This document shows, piece after piece, positions 16,798 to 25,031 of a DNA stretch of 64,000 nucleotides. The position numbers were made by a program, and so were the translations under genes. The notes under the pieces are model-generated. The model saw only the letters and a list, made by a program, of their open reading frames with translations. It was not told the DNA's origin and ran no database searches. Every line of letters starts with the position of its first letter. Position 1 is the stretch's first letter. The DNA lies in NCBI GenBank assembly GCA_905216195.1, contig CAJMSX010000007.1, forward strand, positions 1 to 64,000. Reading direction: 5' to 3'. This DNA is from an uncultured bacterium. Lineage in GTDB: Bacteria; Bacteroidota; Bacteroidia; Bacteroidales; Marinifilaceae.

Positions 16798-17176
16798 AAA
16801 CGGCCGGTCTCCTCTAACCGGAATCGGAAGTTCGTGTGAGGACCGGCTTCTGAAAGGGATAAGAACCGAAGAAGAGGAAAAAGTAGGACATGTATTTGCT
16901 AAAACGAATTTGTACGGAAGTAGGCTAAGAAACAGCGGGTTTCCTGTAGGAATTGTTTTTGATATGGAGGGTGCCGTAGTAAGTGCTGCTCTGGATATTT
17001 TCGGTCATTATGCGACTTTTGGTGAAAGGAATGGGAAAGGTGTTGCCCGGCAGACGGTCAGCGGTGCAGTAAGGGGTTCCGTTGATGCTATAGGAAAGAT
17101 AGGAAAAGGGTTAACCGGTTTATTTAAATAAGTCATGACAAGAGCAGAAATAATTTCATTTATTGTAGGTACTTTA
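16725..17176 (+). repeat. Second copy of the perfect 452-bp tandem repeat
   Basis: Identical, as read, to 16229-16680 at an offset of 496 bases. It ends inside membrane peptide 3, where the copies diverge at 17177. Perfect identity implies a very recent duplication or conversion, or selection for identity. Confidence 0.9.
16964..17131 (+). CDS. Orphan bacteriocin-like module, unit 3 (55 residues)
   Basis: Identical in DNA and protein to the module at 16468 because it lies wholly inside the perfect tandem repeat. No signal peptide. Membrane peptide 3 starts 3 bases after its stop. Same alternatives: leaderless antimicrobial peptide, silent cassette, or a non-functional duplicate. Confidence 0.5.
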   Translation: MEGAVVSAALDIFGHYATFGERNGKGVARQTVSGAVRGSVDAIGKIGKGLTGLFK

Positions 17177-17293
17177 CTTGCCGGAATTGTTGCTCAACCT
17201 CTGGGTAGAAAACTCATTGATTGGCAAAGAAAGATAGAGGAACGAATGAAACAAAAGAAAGAGAAAAAGCGGAAGGAGCGGAACGGGAGTTAA
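17135..17293 (+). CDS. 52-residue basic one-pass membrane peptide, unit 3
   Basis: Third paralogue. It starts MTRAEIISFIVGTLLAGIV and then diverges (AQPLGRKLIDWQRKIEER) before a basic tail ending KKRKERNGS. The divergence from unit 2 begins at the end of the perfect repeat. Length is again exactly 52 residues, which argues for selection on the coding frame. It closes the array; 17294-17474 holds no gene. Confidence 0.6.
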   Translation: MTRAEIISFIVGTLLAGIVAQPLGRKLIDWQRKIEERMKQKKEKKRKERNGS

Positions 17294-17474
17294 AAACTTT
17301 TTTTCGCTTATTTGAACAACAAAGTTGCAGTAGTGAGCTGAATCTGCGGCCTCGGCAGAATTTATATAAGTTTGGTTCTCTGGTCGGTTTCAACTATCTT
17401 TAACCGGGACGGGGTAGATTTACCGGGGTTAGGATCCGGAGAGTGATGTTTTTAATCCGCTAGCTTTTTAGAGT

Positions 17475-17879
17475 ATGAAAATAACCATCGCGCCTTGCGG
17501 AATGAATTGCGAGTTGTGCCATTCCTTCCAAAACAAAAGAAAAAATTGTTCCGGATGCAGAAACAGAAAAACGAATTGCAGGATTTGGAATTGTAAGAAG
17601 AGGGAGCTCTATTGCTTCGAGTGTACTACATTTCCTTGTAGACGGATGAAAACGTTGGATGCCAAGTACCGGACCGATTACGGTGTAAGCCTGCTGGAAA
17701 ATCTGGATTTTATCCAAAAGCAGGGAGAAGCGGCATTCGGGCAGCGGCAGAATGAAGTGTATGCGTGTCCCGATTGCGGTAAACTACGTACCGTACATTA
17801 CGATTACTGTATGTATTGTAAACAGGAAAAACGCCGGGCATCCAGCGATCTATCGGCACTTGGCCCAAGCGATCGGTAA
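17475..17879 (+). CDS. DUF3795 cysteine-rich protein
   Basis: A 134-residue protein opening MKITIAPCGMNCELCHSF, with further Cys pairs in CSGCRNR, CRIWNCKK, YCFECTTFPC and, near the C-terminus, CPDCGK and YCMYCKQE. This is the DUF3795 pattern, thought to bind zinc or iron-sulfur; function unknown. The last Cys block looks like a rubredoxin/zinc-ribbon knuckle. Cytoplasmic, no operon partner. Confidence 0.85.
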   Translation: MKITIAPCGMNCELCHSFQNKRKNCSGCRNRKTNCRIWNCKKRELYCFECTTFPCRRMKTLDAKYRTDYGVSLLENLDFIQKQGEAAFGQRQNEVYACPDCGKLRTVHYDYCMYCKQEKRRASSDLSALGPSDR

Positions 17880-17951
17880 AGGCGATACCCCGAAGGCCGG
17901 CTGTGGAACGTTTTTCCCGGGGTGCGATTTGGAACGGAAGAAAAACGGGGA

Positions 17952-18896
17952 TCATTCCCCCGCAACGGGAGCGGGTTGATCCAGGAGGGTGTTTCCAAAA
18001 TGCGTGTTCAGAAAACCGAGGAGGAGGGCCGAGTACTCAGCATCTTTCCAAGGGGTCTGAAAATTTTCGGTTATGAAATGTTTATCACCTTCCGTCAGGA
18101 AAGTTTCCACTTGTGAAGGTGCTTTACGGAGCAGGCGATGGAAATTGGATACAGGCACCTGGGAATCTTCTTTAGAATGGATTAACAAGGCGGGACGGTC
18201 GCCGAGTTTTTCTATTTCCTTGACGGGTTTTACTGAAAGGCTCTTTTTGCCATATTTGAAAAAAGATACCAGGTGTACAAAGGGGCGTTCCAGGGTGCTA
18301 AGCGAGCGGGGAGCCTGCAGGGCCATATTGTCGAGAAAATTATCTTCCCAGGAAGAATAAGCCGATAAACTGATAAGTCCGTCGATGTGCTTATTTTCTC
18401 CGATAGCATTAATCGCTACGGCTGCTCCCATTGAAACTCCCATTACCACCAGGGGAAGATCTTTATAGCGATCGTCTTTTTTCAGATGATCCACAATAGC
18501 GTTCACGTCCAGGTATTCTTTATAACCGACGAAAATTTTGTTACCTTCACTTTTCCCGTGTGCCCTCATGTCGAGCATAACGGTAGCGTAACCGTTTTCC
18601 CGGAACAGTTTGGCGTGTCCGAAATATATAGTGGCTGAAGGGCCGTGTATTCCCGAAATACACATCACCACTGCCTTCGGGTTTTCTACCTCCACTTCGT
18701 AGGCGGATATTTTCACACTGTCGGCTGTATACGTAAAAAAATGGTTCGCCTGTAATCCGTATTCCGTACCGGTCCATTCTTTATTGAAATCGATATGACT
18801 TTCGGTCATTCCGTTGGTAATTACCCAAGGAATAACGATAAGCGGAACGATCGATAGAAGGATAACGATACCTGTAATTTTCAATATTTTTTTCAT
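17952..18896 (-). CDS. Membrane-anchored alpha/beta hydrolase
   Basis: A 314-residue serine hydrolase. One N-terminal membrane segment (ILKITGIVILLSIVPLIVIP) anchors it, followed by an alpha/beta-hydrolase fold: CISGIHG oxyanion region, DMRAHGKSEG, nucleophile elbow GVSMGA, acid in LLIHSKEDSQVP and base in GDKHF. The catalytic Ser, Asp and His are all in place. It resembles lysophospholipase/YqkD-like hydrolases; the substrate is unknown. Single gene, convergent with the DUF3795 gene. Confidence 0.82.
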   Translation of the reverse strand: MKKILKITGIVILLSIVPLIVIPWVITNGMTESHIDFNKEWTGTEYGLQANHFFTYTADSVKISAYEVEVENPKAVVMCISGIHGPSATIYFGHAKLFRENGYATVMLDMRAHGKSEGNKIFVGYKEYLDVNAIVDHLKKDDRYKDLPLVVMGVSMGAAVAINAIGENKHIDGLISLSAYSSWEDNFLDNMALQAPRSLSTLERPFVHLVSFFKYGKKSLSVKPVKEIEKLGDRPALLIHSKEDSQVPVSNFHRLLRKAPSQVETFLTEGDKHFITENFQTPWKDAEYSALLLGFLNTHFGNTLLDQPAPVAGE

Positions 18897-19021
18897 GGTA
18901 GGGATTTTTATACATTGCTTATTTTTTCAGTCCTTTGTAATAGGGGTACGATGCCCTTTTTGCCCGGGGATGCAGGATATTAAAGAGTGGATGACTTTCA
19001 TTCCCTTATCCAGAGAGCACT

Positions 19022-19029
19022 CAAATTTA
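19022..19029 (-). promoter_or_regulatory. -7 promoter box (TAAATTTG) of the alpha/beta hydrolase
   Basis: On the minus strand TAAATTTG matches TAnnTTTG, about 125 bases before the ATG. No good -33 box. The rest of 18897-19357 shows no gene. Confidence 0.4.
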
Positions 19030-19357
19030 TAAAACCACTCCGAAACATTTACCTCTTTTTATAAAAAATTTATAGTTAAGAACCATTTTTTCCCTTCTTT
19101 TCGGAAGAAGCAAATATTTACTTTTCCCGCAAGAAGTTATATGCCGATCCGGGAAAGAGGGCTGTATCTTCCGGTTGGGGAAAGAGGGGAGTTTCCTGTT
19201 TATAAAAATAAGTTGCCGAACGGATATATTCGGTTTGAAAGACTAACTAAAATAGAGGATTACTAAATAATGTATTGTTTTAAACATTTGATTTACAGAT
19301 ACGTAATAAGTTGAATGAGAATTAATCAGAAATTTTATAACCATTAAAAATTGAGAA

Positions 19358-20632
19358 ATGAAGAGGAAATTTTTATCTATTGCTGTTTTTGCAGCGTTGG
19401 TATTGGCAGGGATGGGTTTAACCTCATGCAGCGATGATGATGATAAGAAAGACAATGGAGGAGATGGCAATTCGGTTATTTCCTTTGAGAATGTGACGGT
19501 ATTGAAGGACTTTGTGCAGAGCGGAACTTTTATGAAACAGGGGGAAAGCCCGCAGATTTTGCCGGGAGAATCCGTAAGTATTCGTTTTTATGCGGGGAAG
19601 GGGCAGGCATTGATGTTCGCCACTATGTACAGTTATTCGAATGATATTTTTTTCGCTCCGGACAATCCCGGCATCCGCTTGTATAAATCGGACGGTACGC
19701 CGAAGACGGGGGATGTTTCGTCGGAAGTTTTCTTGTGGGATAACGGCACCCGTATCAACCAGAAACCGGGTCCGGATGTGGAGCATCCCGGTGTTGCGGA
19801 TAATGGAAATGTAAATATGATTCTGGGAACGGATGCGCAGGGGAATCAGTATTTGACGGCTTCGGAATTGATGGAGTTGAGCCTGGCCTACGATAAAAAC
19901 AGTTCGGAATTTACTTTGACCATAAAAAATACGTCCGGCGGAACGATGAATGAGACTCCGTTTTCTCCGGGCGTATGGGTGGTTTCTAATGTTCTGGACG
20001 GGGAGTTGGAGGATGACGATCCTTTCTTCGAAGCGGGAGATAAATCGTCGGCAGAGCTGACGACCCTGGCGGAAACCGGAAATCAGCAGGCTTTGGCAAC
20101 CCTGGTGGAAAGAGAAACCGGTATTATAACGACTTTATCTCCGGTTTTAGTGGTTATCTATACCGGAGATGTAAATCCGATTTATCAATTGAACCAAAAA
20201 GATGCCGGTTTAGGATTGAAGGAGTTGGCCCAAACGGGTAACGTCACGAAACTGAGAACCTCTTTGGCTGCGATGACCAATGTAAAATATACGTATGTCG
20301 CCGGTAACGAGCCGGTTAAACCCGGAGAAAAAGTGGAAACGGCTTTTAAAGCTTTAAAAGATTGTAATATAGCCTATGTTACCATGTTCGGTTATTCGAA
20401 CGATTGGTTTTACGCCAACAATTCCGTTATCTCAGCCGATTACCTGGGAGACGTGACCGGTAAAACGGTTCTTTTGGACGACGGTACCGCTTTGAGTCAG
20501 TATCCGGGAGCCGGAAATGCTCAGGCTATTTTTACCGGAGTGCAGATACCGGAAAGTAAAGTGATTACGACTGTGGGCAATACCTTTCCCGTTCCGGCAC
20601 TGAATCGGATGATTAAAGTGACGATTCGCTGA
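19358..20632 (+). CDS. Spondin-domain lipoprotein with two repeats
   Basis: A 424-residue lipoprotein (signal with LTSC, then SDDDDKKDN). Two similar halves each hold a Spondin_N-like core: FATMYSYSNDIFFAPDNPGI and, near the C-terminus, YVTMFGYSNDWFYANNSVI, each followed by a LWDNGT or LLDDGT turn and a PG/GP segment. Bacterial spondin_N proteins are exported and often surface-linked, with unknown ligands. Asp-rich loops suggest metal binding. Own terminator; no operon partner. Confidence 0.8.
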   Translation: MKRKFLSIAVFAALVLAGMGLTSCSDDDDKKDNGGDGNSVISFENVTVLKDFVQSGTFMKQGESPQILPGESVSIRFYAGKGQALMFATMYSYSNDIFFAPDNPGIRLYKSDGTPKTGDVSSEVFLWDNGTRINQKPGPDVEHPGVADNGNVNMILGTDAQGNQYLTASELMELSLAYDKNSSEFTLTIKNTSGGTMNETPFSPGVWVVSNVLDGELEDDDPFFEAGDKSSAELTTLAETGNQQALATLVERETGIITTLSPVLVVIYTGDVNPIYQLNQKDAGLGLKELAQTGNVTKLRTSLAAMTNVKYTYVAGNEPVKPGEKVETAFKALKDCNIAYVTMFGYSNDWFYANNSVISADYLGDVTGKTVLLDDGTALSQYPGAGNAQAIFTGVQIPESKVITTVGNTFPVPALNRMIKVTIR

Positions 20633-20648
20633 CAGACCGGATGGAAGT

Positions 20649-20697
20649 AAAAACGTGTCTTTTGTGTTCGGGATGCTGAAAACAAAAGGCACGTTTT
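20649..20697 (+). terminator. Terminator after the spondin lipoprotein
   Basis: AAAACGTGTCTTTTGT and ACAAAAGGCACGTTTT pair over 16 positions with one G-T, followed by T residues. Confidence 0.8.
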
Positions 20698-20742
20698 TCA
20701 GGTCGGCTTATTTCCGGTGGAAGAATAGTTTTTCCGGAAAAA

Positions 20743-20821
20743 AGCCGGAAGAGTCTGTAAGTAGGTGAATTTATGGAAAGATAGTGTTTTCGGCTGTTTG
20801 ACCTACAGAGTTCTTCCGGCT
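20743..20821 (-). terminator. Terminator of the large minus-strand operon
   Basis: AGCCGGAAGA and TCTTCCGGCT are a perfect 10-bp inverted repeat. On the minus strand the stem is followed by TTTTTTCC, just past the S46 peptidase stop. Confidence 0.65.
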
Positions 20822-20849
20822 GTATTTTACTTGAATCGGGGAGTTTCAA

Positions 20850-23039
20850 TCATCGGCTGGTTATTTGGAGTTCTTTCAGCAAATAATCCGCCTGTGCGTA
20901 TTCATCTATAATCCAAAGGATAAACCGAATGTCGACGCAAACGCATTTGTTGTATGCCTGGTGGTAATAAAAGGCTCCCGCCATGGACTCCCAGTTTCCG
21001 TCGTAAGCGAGTCCCGCGAGTTCTCCCCGGGCATTGAGAACCGGACTGCCGGAATTACCACCGGTAATGTCCAGGTTACACAAAAAGGCCGTGGGTAAAT
21101 CGCCCTTCCGGTCGGCATAGCGTCCGGCAGGGGTATGGCGGAGTGCTGTGAGGCAATCGGGCTTCAAATCGAATTCGGGATCTCCGGGAATGTATTTTTC
21201 CAGGTATCCTGCTGAAGTCGACCGGTAATCGTATCGTATTCCGTCTTTCGGGCAATATCCTCCGACTGTGCCGTAAGTGATGCGCATGGTGGAATTAGCG
21301 TCCGGATACACCGGATATCCTTTTTCCCTTCGCATTTCCGTCAAGGCGTGGGTATAGAGGGCGCGGTAGGCCGAATTCCGCTGGTCGATTTCCGTCAGGG
21401 CTTTCCGCCTTTCGAAATCCTGGTCGATGCTGGTACAAAAAATGAGAAAAGCCGGGTCTTTCAGGGCATCCTCTTTTTTTATGCCGTTTGCCAGAAATTT
21501 TTTCATCCTTTTATGATCGGACAAAAAGGAATGATCGTATATGAAATCGGTTAGTTTTTCATAATCCCCTTTGAACTTGGTTATCAGTTTTTTGATTTCT
21601 CCGGGTATGTATTCGGGAGAAACTCTTTCGGCATATAAACGGAAGAGGGGAGCGAACAACCGCCGGTCCAGGGAGTCGTTAAAATCCTTGAAAAAGCGTT
21701 CCCCGTCTTTCAGTAAGTCGGAGATATCCGGATCCTCCCGGGTAAGGCGGTTTTTTTTCTTCATTTCCATTCCTTTGACCGTGCCGTAAAAGCGGAAGAA
21801 AATATCCCGGATAGCCGGCCCGTTCAGCAGGGTTTCGGTATAATAGGCATCGGAAGCGACATAGGCAGCACGGGTAGCATACGTATCGCTCAATTTTTGT
21901 AAAACATCGCCGTATTTTTTTCTTCTGGCGGGAGAAGCTTCTATCCATTGTTGCAGTTCGGCTTCTTCTTTTTGCCGGAGGCTTACCACCTCGTATTTTT
22001 TCAGGTATTGATTTTCTCCTACGGCATATTTCCAGTAGTTGCTGCTGTTAAAGTATTCGGAAGCGTACTGAAGTTTGATCCGGCGGTCGGCGTTCATCGC
22101 CTGTCGGAGAACATTCAGTTTAGCCTCCCTCACTTCGATGAGGGCGGGGTTACGGGCTTCCATTTTTTCCCGTATTCCCCAGGAAGGCGTATAGCGAGTC
22201 GTACTTCCGGGATAACCCAGAATCATGGCGTAATCGCCTTCTTCCAGGCCGGCCAGGGACAAACGGAGTATTTTTTTGGGACGGATGGGTATATTGTCGG
22301 GGCTGTAAGCTGCCGGTTCTCCGTTTTTCCCGCCATATACCCGGTAGATGGCGAAATCTCCTTTATGCTGCGGCCAGGTCCAGTTGTCGGTATCGCCTCC
22401 GAAAGTGCCGAAGCAGGAGGGAGGAGCTCCCACCAACCGGACGTCCTTATATATTTTATAATAGAAAATCAGGTAACTTTCTCCTCTTAATAAAGAGACG
22501 CAGCTGGTTTCATATCCTTTCCGGGCATATTTTTTCTCAAGCATAAAATTCACTTTCCGGGAAGATGTGGGGCGGTAACCGTTTTTCCAGAAGGGATTCG
22601 TCATGGTATCCAGAATAGACCGGTATTCTTCGGTAACGTCTAGTACCCGGTCAAGAAACATAACCGTTTTCCCCGGTACTGCAATTTCTTCCTGCCGGTT
22701 TCGCGCCCAGAAGCCGTCTTTGAGGTAATCGTGTTCTATGCTGCTGAATTTTCGGATATCGTCATAGGCGCAATGATGATTGGTGATCATCAGGCCTTCG
22801 GCGGAAATCATGCTGCCCGTACAGCTTCCATAATCCAGGGCTACGATAGCATCTTTCAGGGAAGGCTGTTCTTCACTGTAAATATCTTCGGCAGATAATT
22901 GCAGGCCTTCTGCTTTCATGGCTTCGTAATTGGTCTGTGCCATTAAATGCACTAACCACATGCCTTCATCTGCATATCCTGTCAGTGACAGGATAGACAG
23001 AATCAGGATCAGGCCATAGGTTTTGAGTGTATTCCCCAT
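20850..23039 (-). CDS. S46 family dipeptidyl-peptidase, DPP7-type
   Basis: A 729-residue exported serine peptidase of family S46, full length. Signal peptide residues 1-23, then DEGMWLVH as in DPP7/DPP11. The triad is visible: His89 in TNHHCAY, Asp228 in HKGDFAIYR and Ser663 in GGNSGSPV. Eighteen residues after Ser663 is Gly681 (YDGNWE). In DPP11 the equivalent is Arg, which sets acidic P1 specificity, so DPP7-like preference for hydrophobic P1 is the better inference. It acts in the periplasm, releasing dipeptides from oligopeptides. It is the last gene of the minus-strand block and starts 15 bases after the 4Fe-4S protein. Confidence 0.92.
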   Translation of the reverse strand: MGNTLKTYGLILILSILSLTGYADEGMWLVHLMAQTNYEAMKAEGLQLSAEDIYSEEQPSLKDAIVALDYGSCTGSMISAEGLMITNHHCAYDDIRKFSSIEHDYLKDGFWARNRQEEIAVPGKTVMFLDRVLDVTEEYRSILDTMTNPFWKNGYRPTSSRKVNFMLEKKYARKGYETSCVSLLRGESYLIFYYKIYKDVRLVGAPPSCFGTFGGDTDNWTWPQHKGDFAIYRVYGGKNGEPAAYSPDNIPIRPKKILRLSLAGLEEGDYAMILGYPGSTTRYTPSWGIREKMEARNPALIEVREAKLNVLRQAMNADRRIKLQYASEYFNSSNYWKYAVGENQYLKKYEVVSLRQKEEAELQQWIEASPARRKKYGDVLQKLSDTYATRAAYVASDAYYTETLLNGPAIRDIFFRFYGTVKGMEMKKKNRLTREDPDISDLLKDGERFFKDFNDSLDRRLFAPLFRLYAERVSPEYIPGEIKKLITKFKGDYEKLTDFIYDHSFLSDHKRMKKFLANGIKKEDALKDPAFLIFCTSIDQDFERRKALTEIDQRNSAYRALYTHALTEMRREKGYPVYPDANSTMRITYGTVGGYCPKDGIRYDYRSTSAGYLEKYIPGDPEFDLKPDCLTALRHTPAGRYADRKGDLPTAFLCNLDITGGNSGSPVLNARGELAGLAYDGNWESMAGAFYYHQAYNKCVCVDIRFILWIIDEYAQADYLLKELQITSR

Positions 23040-23054
23040 GTGTTTTCGTTTAAA

Positions 23055-24989
23055 TTATTCTTGTATATTCAAGGTATGGCCGGGGGTTTTAAAGGAATAG
23101 GCGGCCTTCATATTTTCAGTGGTTCCGTCGGAATACTGAATGGTCCATTCCGGAGATTGCAGCATTTTCCATAGGGTTTCGTCATTTCCCGTATTTTTGT
23201 CGTAGGTGATACGAATTACCGGAATTTCTCCTTTTAAAGCGGTTTCGCAAGCGACGATTCCTTTTTGATTGGATAGAAAACTGGCAAAATAAGGAAACAT
23301 ATTCTGATAATACGGCAAATCGAGATGGGGATATTCTATTTCGTATACGGCTGTTTCCGTGACATCTTTATCGAATACATGCCGGGCGGCGGGGAACATA
23401 AATTCCAAGAATTCCTGCCGTCCCAGTGTATCTACCTGTTCGGAGATGGAAACCAGTCTGAAATTGCACTCTATTTGCTGGAATTTTCCTTCGGGTTGAG
23501 GCATATTGTAAAAAGGAGCTTCCACTATAGACCGGATTTCTTTCGAATCCACGGATTTGTTGATATCCATAAACAATTTTACCCGGACCGGACAATCGTA
23601 TTCCGAGAGTATGCCGTAAAAGCCCTCATGCTCCCGTATCATATTTCCCAGATAGACGATATCCATGCGATCGAACAGATTTTCGACTCCCAGGGTGACG
23701 ATTTTCAATTGCTGGACTTCTGCCGGGGGAGTGAGTAATTTCCGCTTGGTAGGAGTAAACATGGCTTCTTCGATTTTCTCCGGGGTGGTTTCTTCCGGAT
23801 CGTAGTAAACCTGTACGGCGAAACGTCCCACATAGGTAGTTACTCCGTAGACGCCGGGTACATGTTGCATTTTCGCGGAAAAAGCCTTAGAGCTACCGTA
23901 GCATTTTACGGTACGCATACCGTCTTTTTCCAGCATGGCCAAATGAGCATGTTTGGCCGGATCGCCCCAACGTTCGTTAATCGTCGGTAATTCCCAGCAA
24001 TTACTGAAAGCAAGTCCCAACACAAAGAGCAGGATATCGGCTAATGCGGGGACCCAGCGTAGTTTGGAATTCCCGTTGATTGTCAGGGCATTCTGATGGC
24101 AGGAAGAGATGCATTCTCCGCAAAGCGTACAGTCGATATCTTGTATGCTTCCTTCCTTTTTCAGGTCTATCGCATGAGGGCAACGTTTGGTACAAAGGCC
24201 GCATTCGTTACATTTTTCAGTATGGCGTTCGATACGGAGCAAAGGAAATATTTTGCTCCGGCGGTACATGATTTCGAAAGCATAGGCCAGTAAACAAGCG
24301 ATGCCTAATGACCAGATCAGGGGAATCCGGATGATTCCGGTGGAATTCAACAGCCAACTCAGGAACACGATGAGTAAAAACGTCAGGGTAAATTTAAAAA
24401 TATTACTCAGGGCTCCCAGGGGACAAATGTACTTGCACCAAAACATCCGGATGCACAGATTGCCGAAGATAAAGACCGTCAGAGAAATGAGGGCCATCCA
24501 TAAGGTGATTTCGCCTTGGAAACCGGTAGCCGCGGCATAATAGGGATCGAAGTTTTTACAAAATAGCTCGCTACTGGCCAAGGTCATATAGAATATCCAG
24601 AACAGCAGGATGTATTTGATTATTCTCAAGGCCTTATCGGTGAGAGAAGAAACCGGAACCACCCGGTTGATTTTCATTTTTTGTCCTGCTTTCCCCAACC
24701 ATTCGGAAAGGGTTCCCAGGGGACAAACGTAACCGCAAAAGAGCCGACTGAAAAGTAACACACAGATAGCCAGAGTGATACCCATCGTAATCTGTACGAC
24801 GGACATACTGCACGCCAGCGTTTCGGAATTCAGATAGGTCGCCAGGGATTGCAGCCCACCGAAGGGACAATAAGCTTCGACATCGGCCGGTTCGCCTCCG
24901 AATAAAACTTTCAGGATGAAACCGATAATCAGTAGTAGTGTTCCGATTTGTAACACCTGTTTACACACATTTCTTTTTAGAGTTTTCAT
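23055..24989 (-). CDS. NapH/NosR-like 4Fe-4S membrane protein with C-terminal HMA-like domains
   Basis: A 644-residue integral membrane protein. The first ~260 residues hold several membrane helices with the polyferredoxin motifs CPFGG, CGYVCPLGTL and CKYICPLGAL. Two [4Fe-4S] ferredoxin motifs follow (CNECGLCTKRCP, CTLCGECISSC). The rest has no membrane segments except one near 310 and reads as HMA-like ferredoxin-fold repeats, for example MRTVKCYGSSKAFSAKM and VTTYVGRFAVQVYYDPEE. Known relatives pass electrons across the membrane. A metal- or haem-reducing role fits the TonB receptor neighbours but is inference. It lies between the DUF6850 barrel and the S46 peptidase. Confidence 0.82.
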   Translation of the reverse strand: MKTLKRNVCKQVLQIGTLLLIIGFILKVLFGGEPADVEAYCPFGGLQSLATYLNSETLACSMSVVQITMGITLAICVLLFSRLFCGYVCPLGTLSEWLGKAGQKMKINRVVPVSSLTDKALRIIKYILLFWIFYMTLASSELFCKNFDPYYAAATGFQGEITLWMALISLTVFIFGNLCIRMFWCKYICPLGALSNIFKFTLTFLLIVFLSWLLNSTGIIRIPLIWSLGIACLLAYAFEIMYRRSKIFPLLRIERHTEKCNECGLCTKRCPHAIDLKKEGSIQDIDCTLCGECISSCHQNALTINGNSKLRWVPALADILLFVLGLAFSNCWELPTINERWGDPAKHAHLAMLEKDGMRTVKCYGSSKAFSAKMQHVPGVYGVTTYVGRFAVQVYYDPEETTPEKIEEAMFTPTKRKLLTPPAEVQQLKIVTLGVENLFDRMDIVYLGNMIREHEGFYGILSEYDCPVRVKLFMDINKSVDSKEIRSIVEAPFYNMPQPEGKFQQIECNFRLVSISEQVDTLGRQEFLEFMFPAARHVFDKDVTETAVYEIEYPHLDLPYYQNMFPYFASFLSNQKGIVACETALKGEIPVIRITYDKNTGNDETLWKMLQSPEWTIQYSDGTTENMKAAYSFKTPGHTLNIQE

Positions 24990-25031
24990 AATAAGGGTTA
25001 TTTATTTTTTGTGATAAAAAATCAAAGTTCT

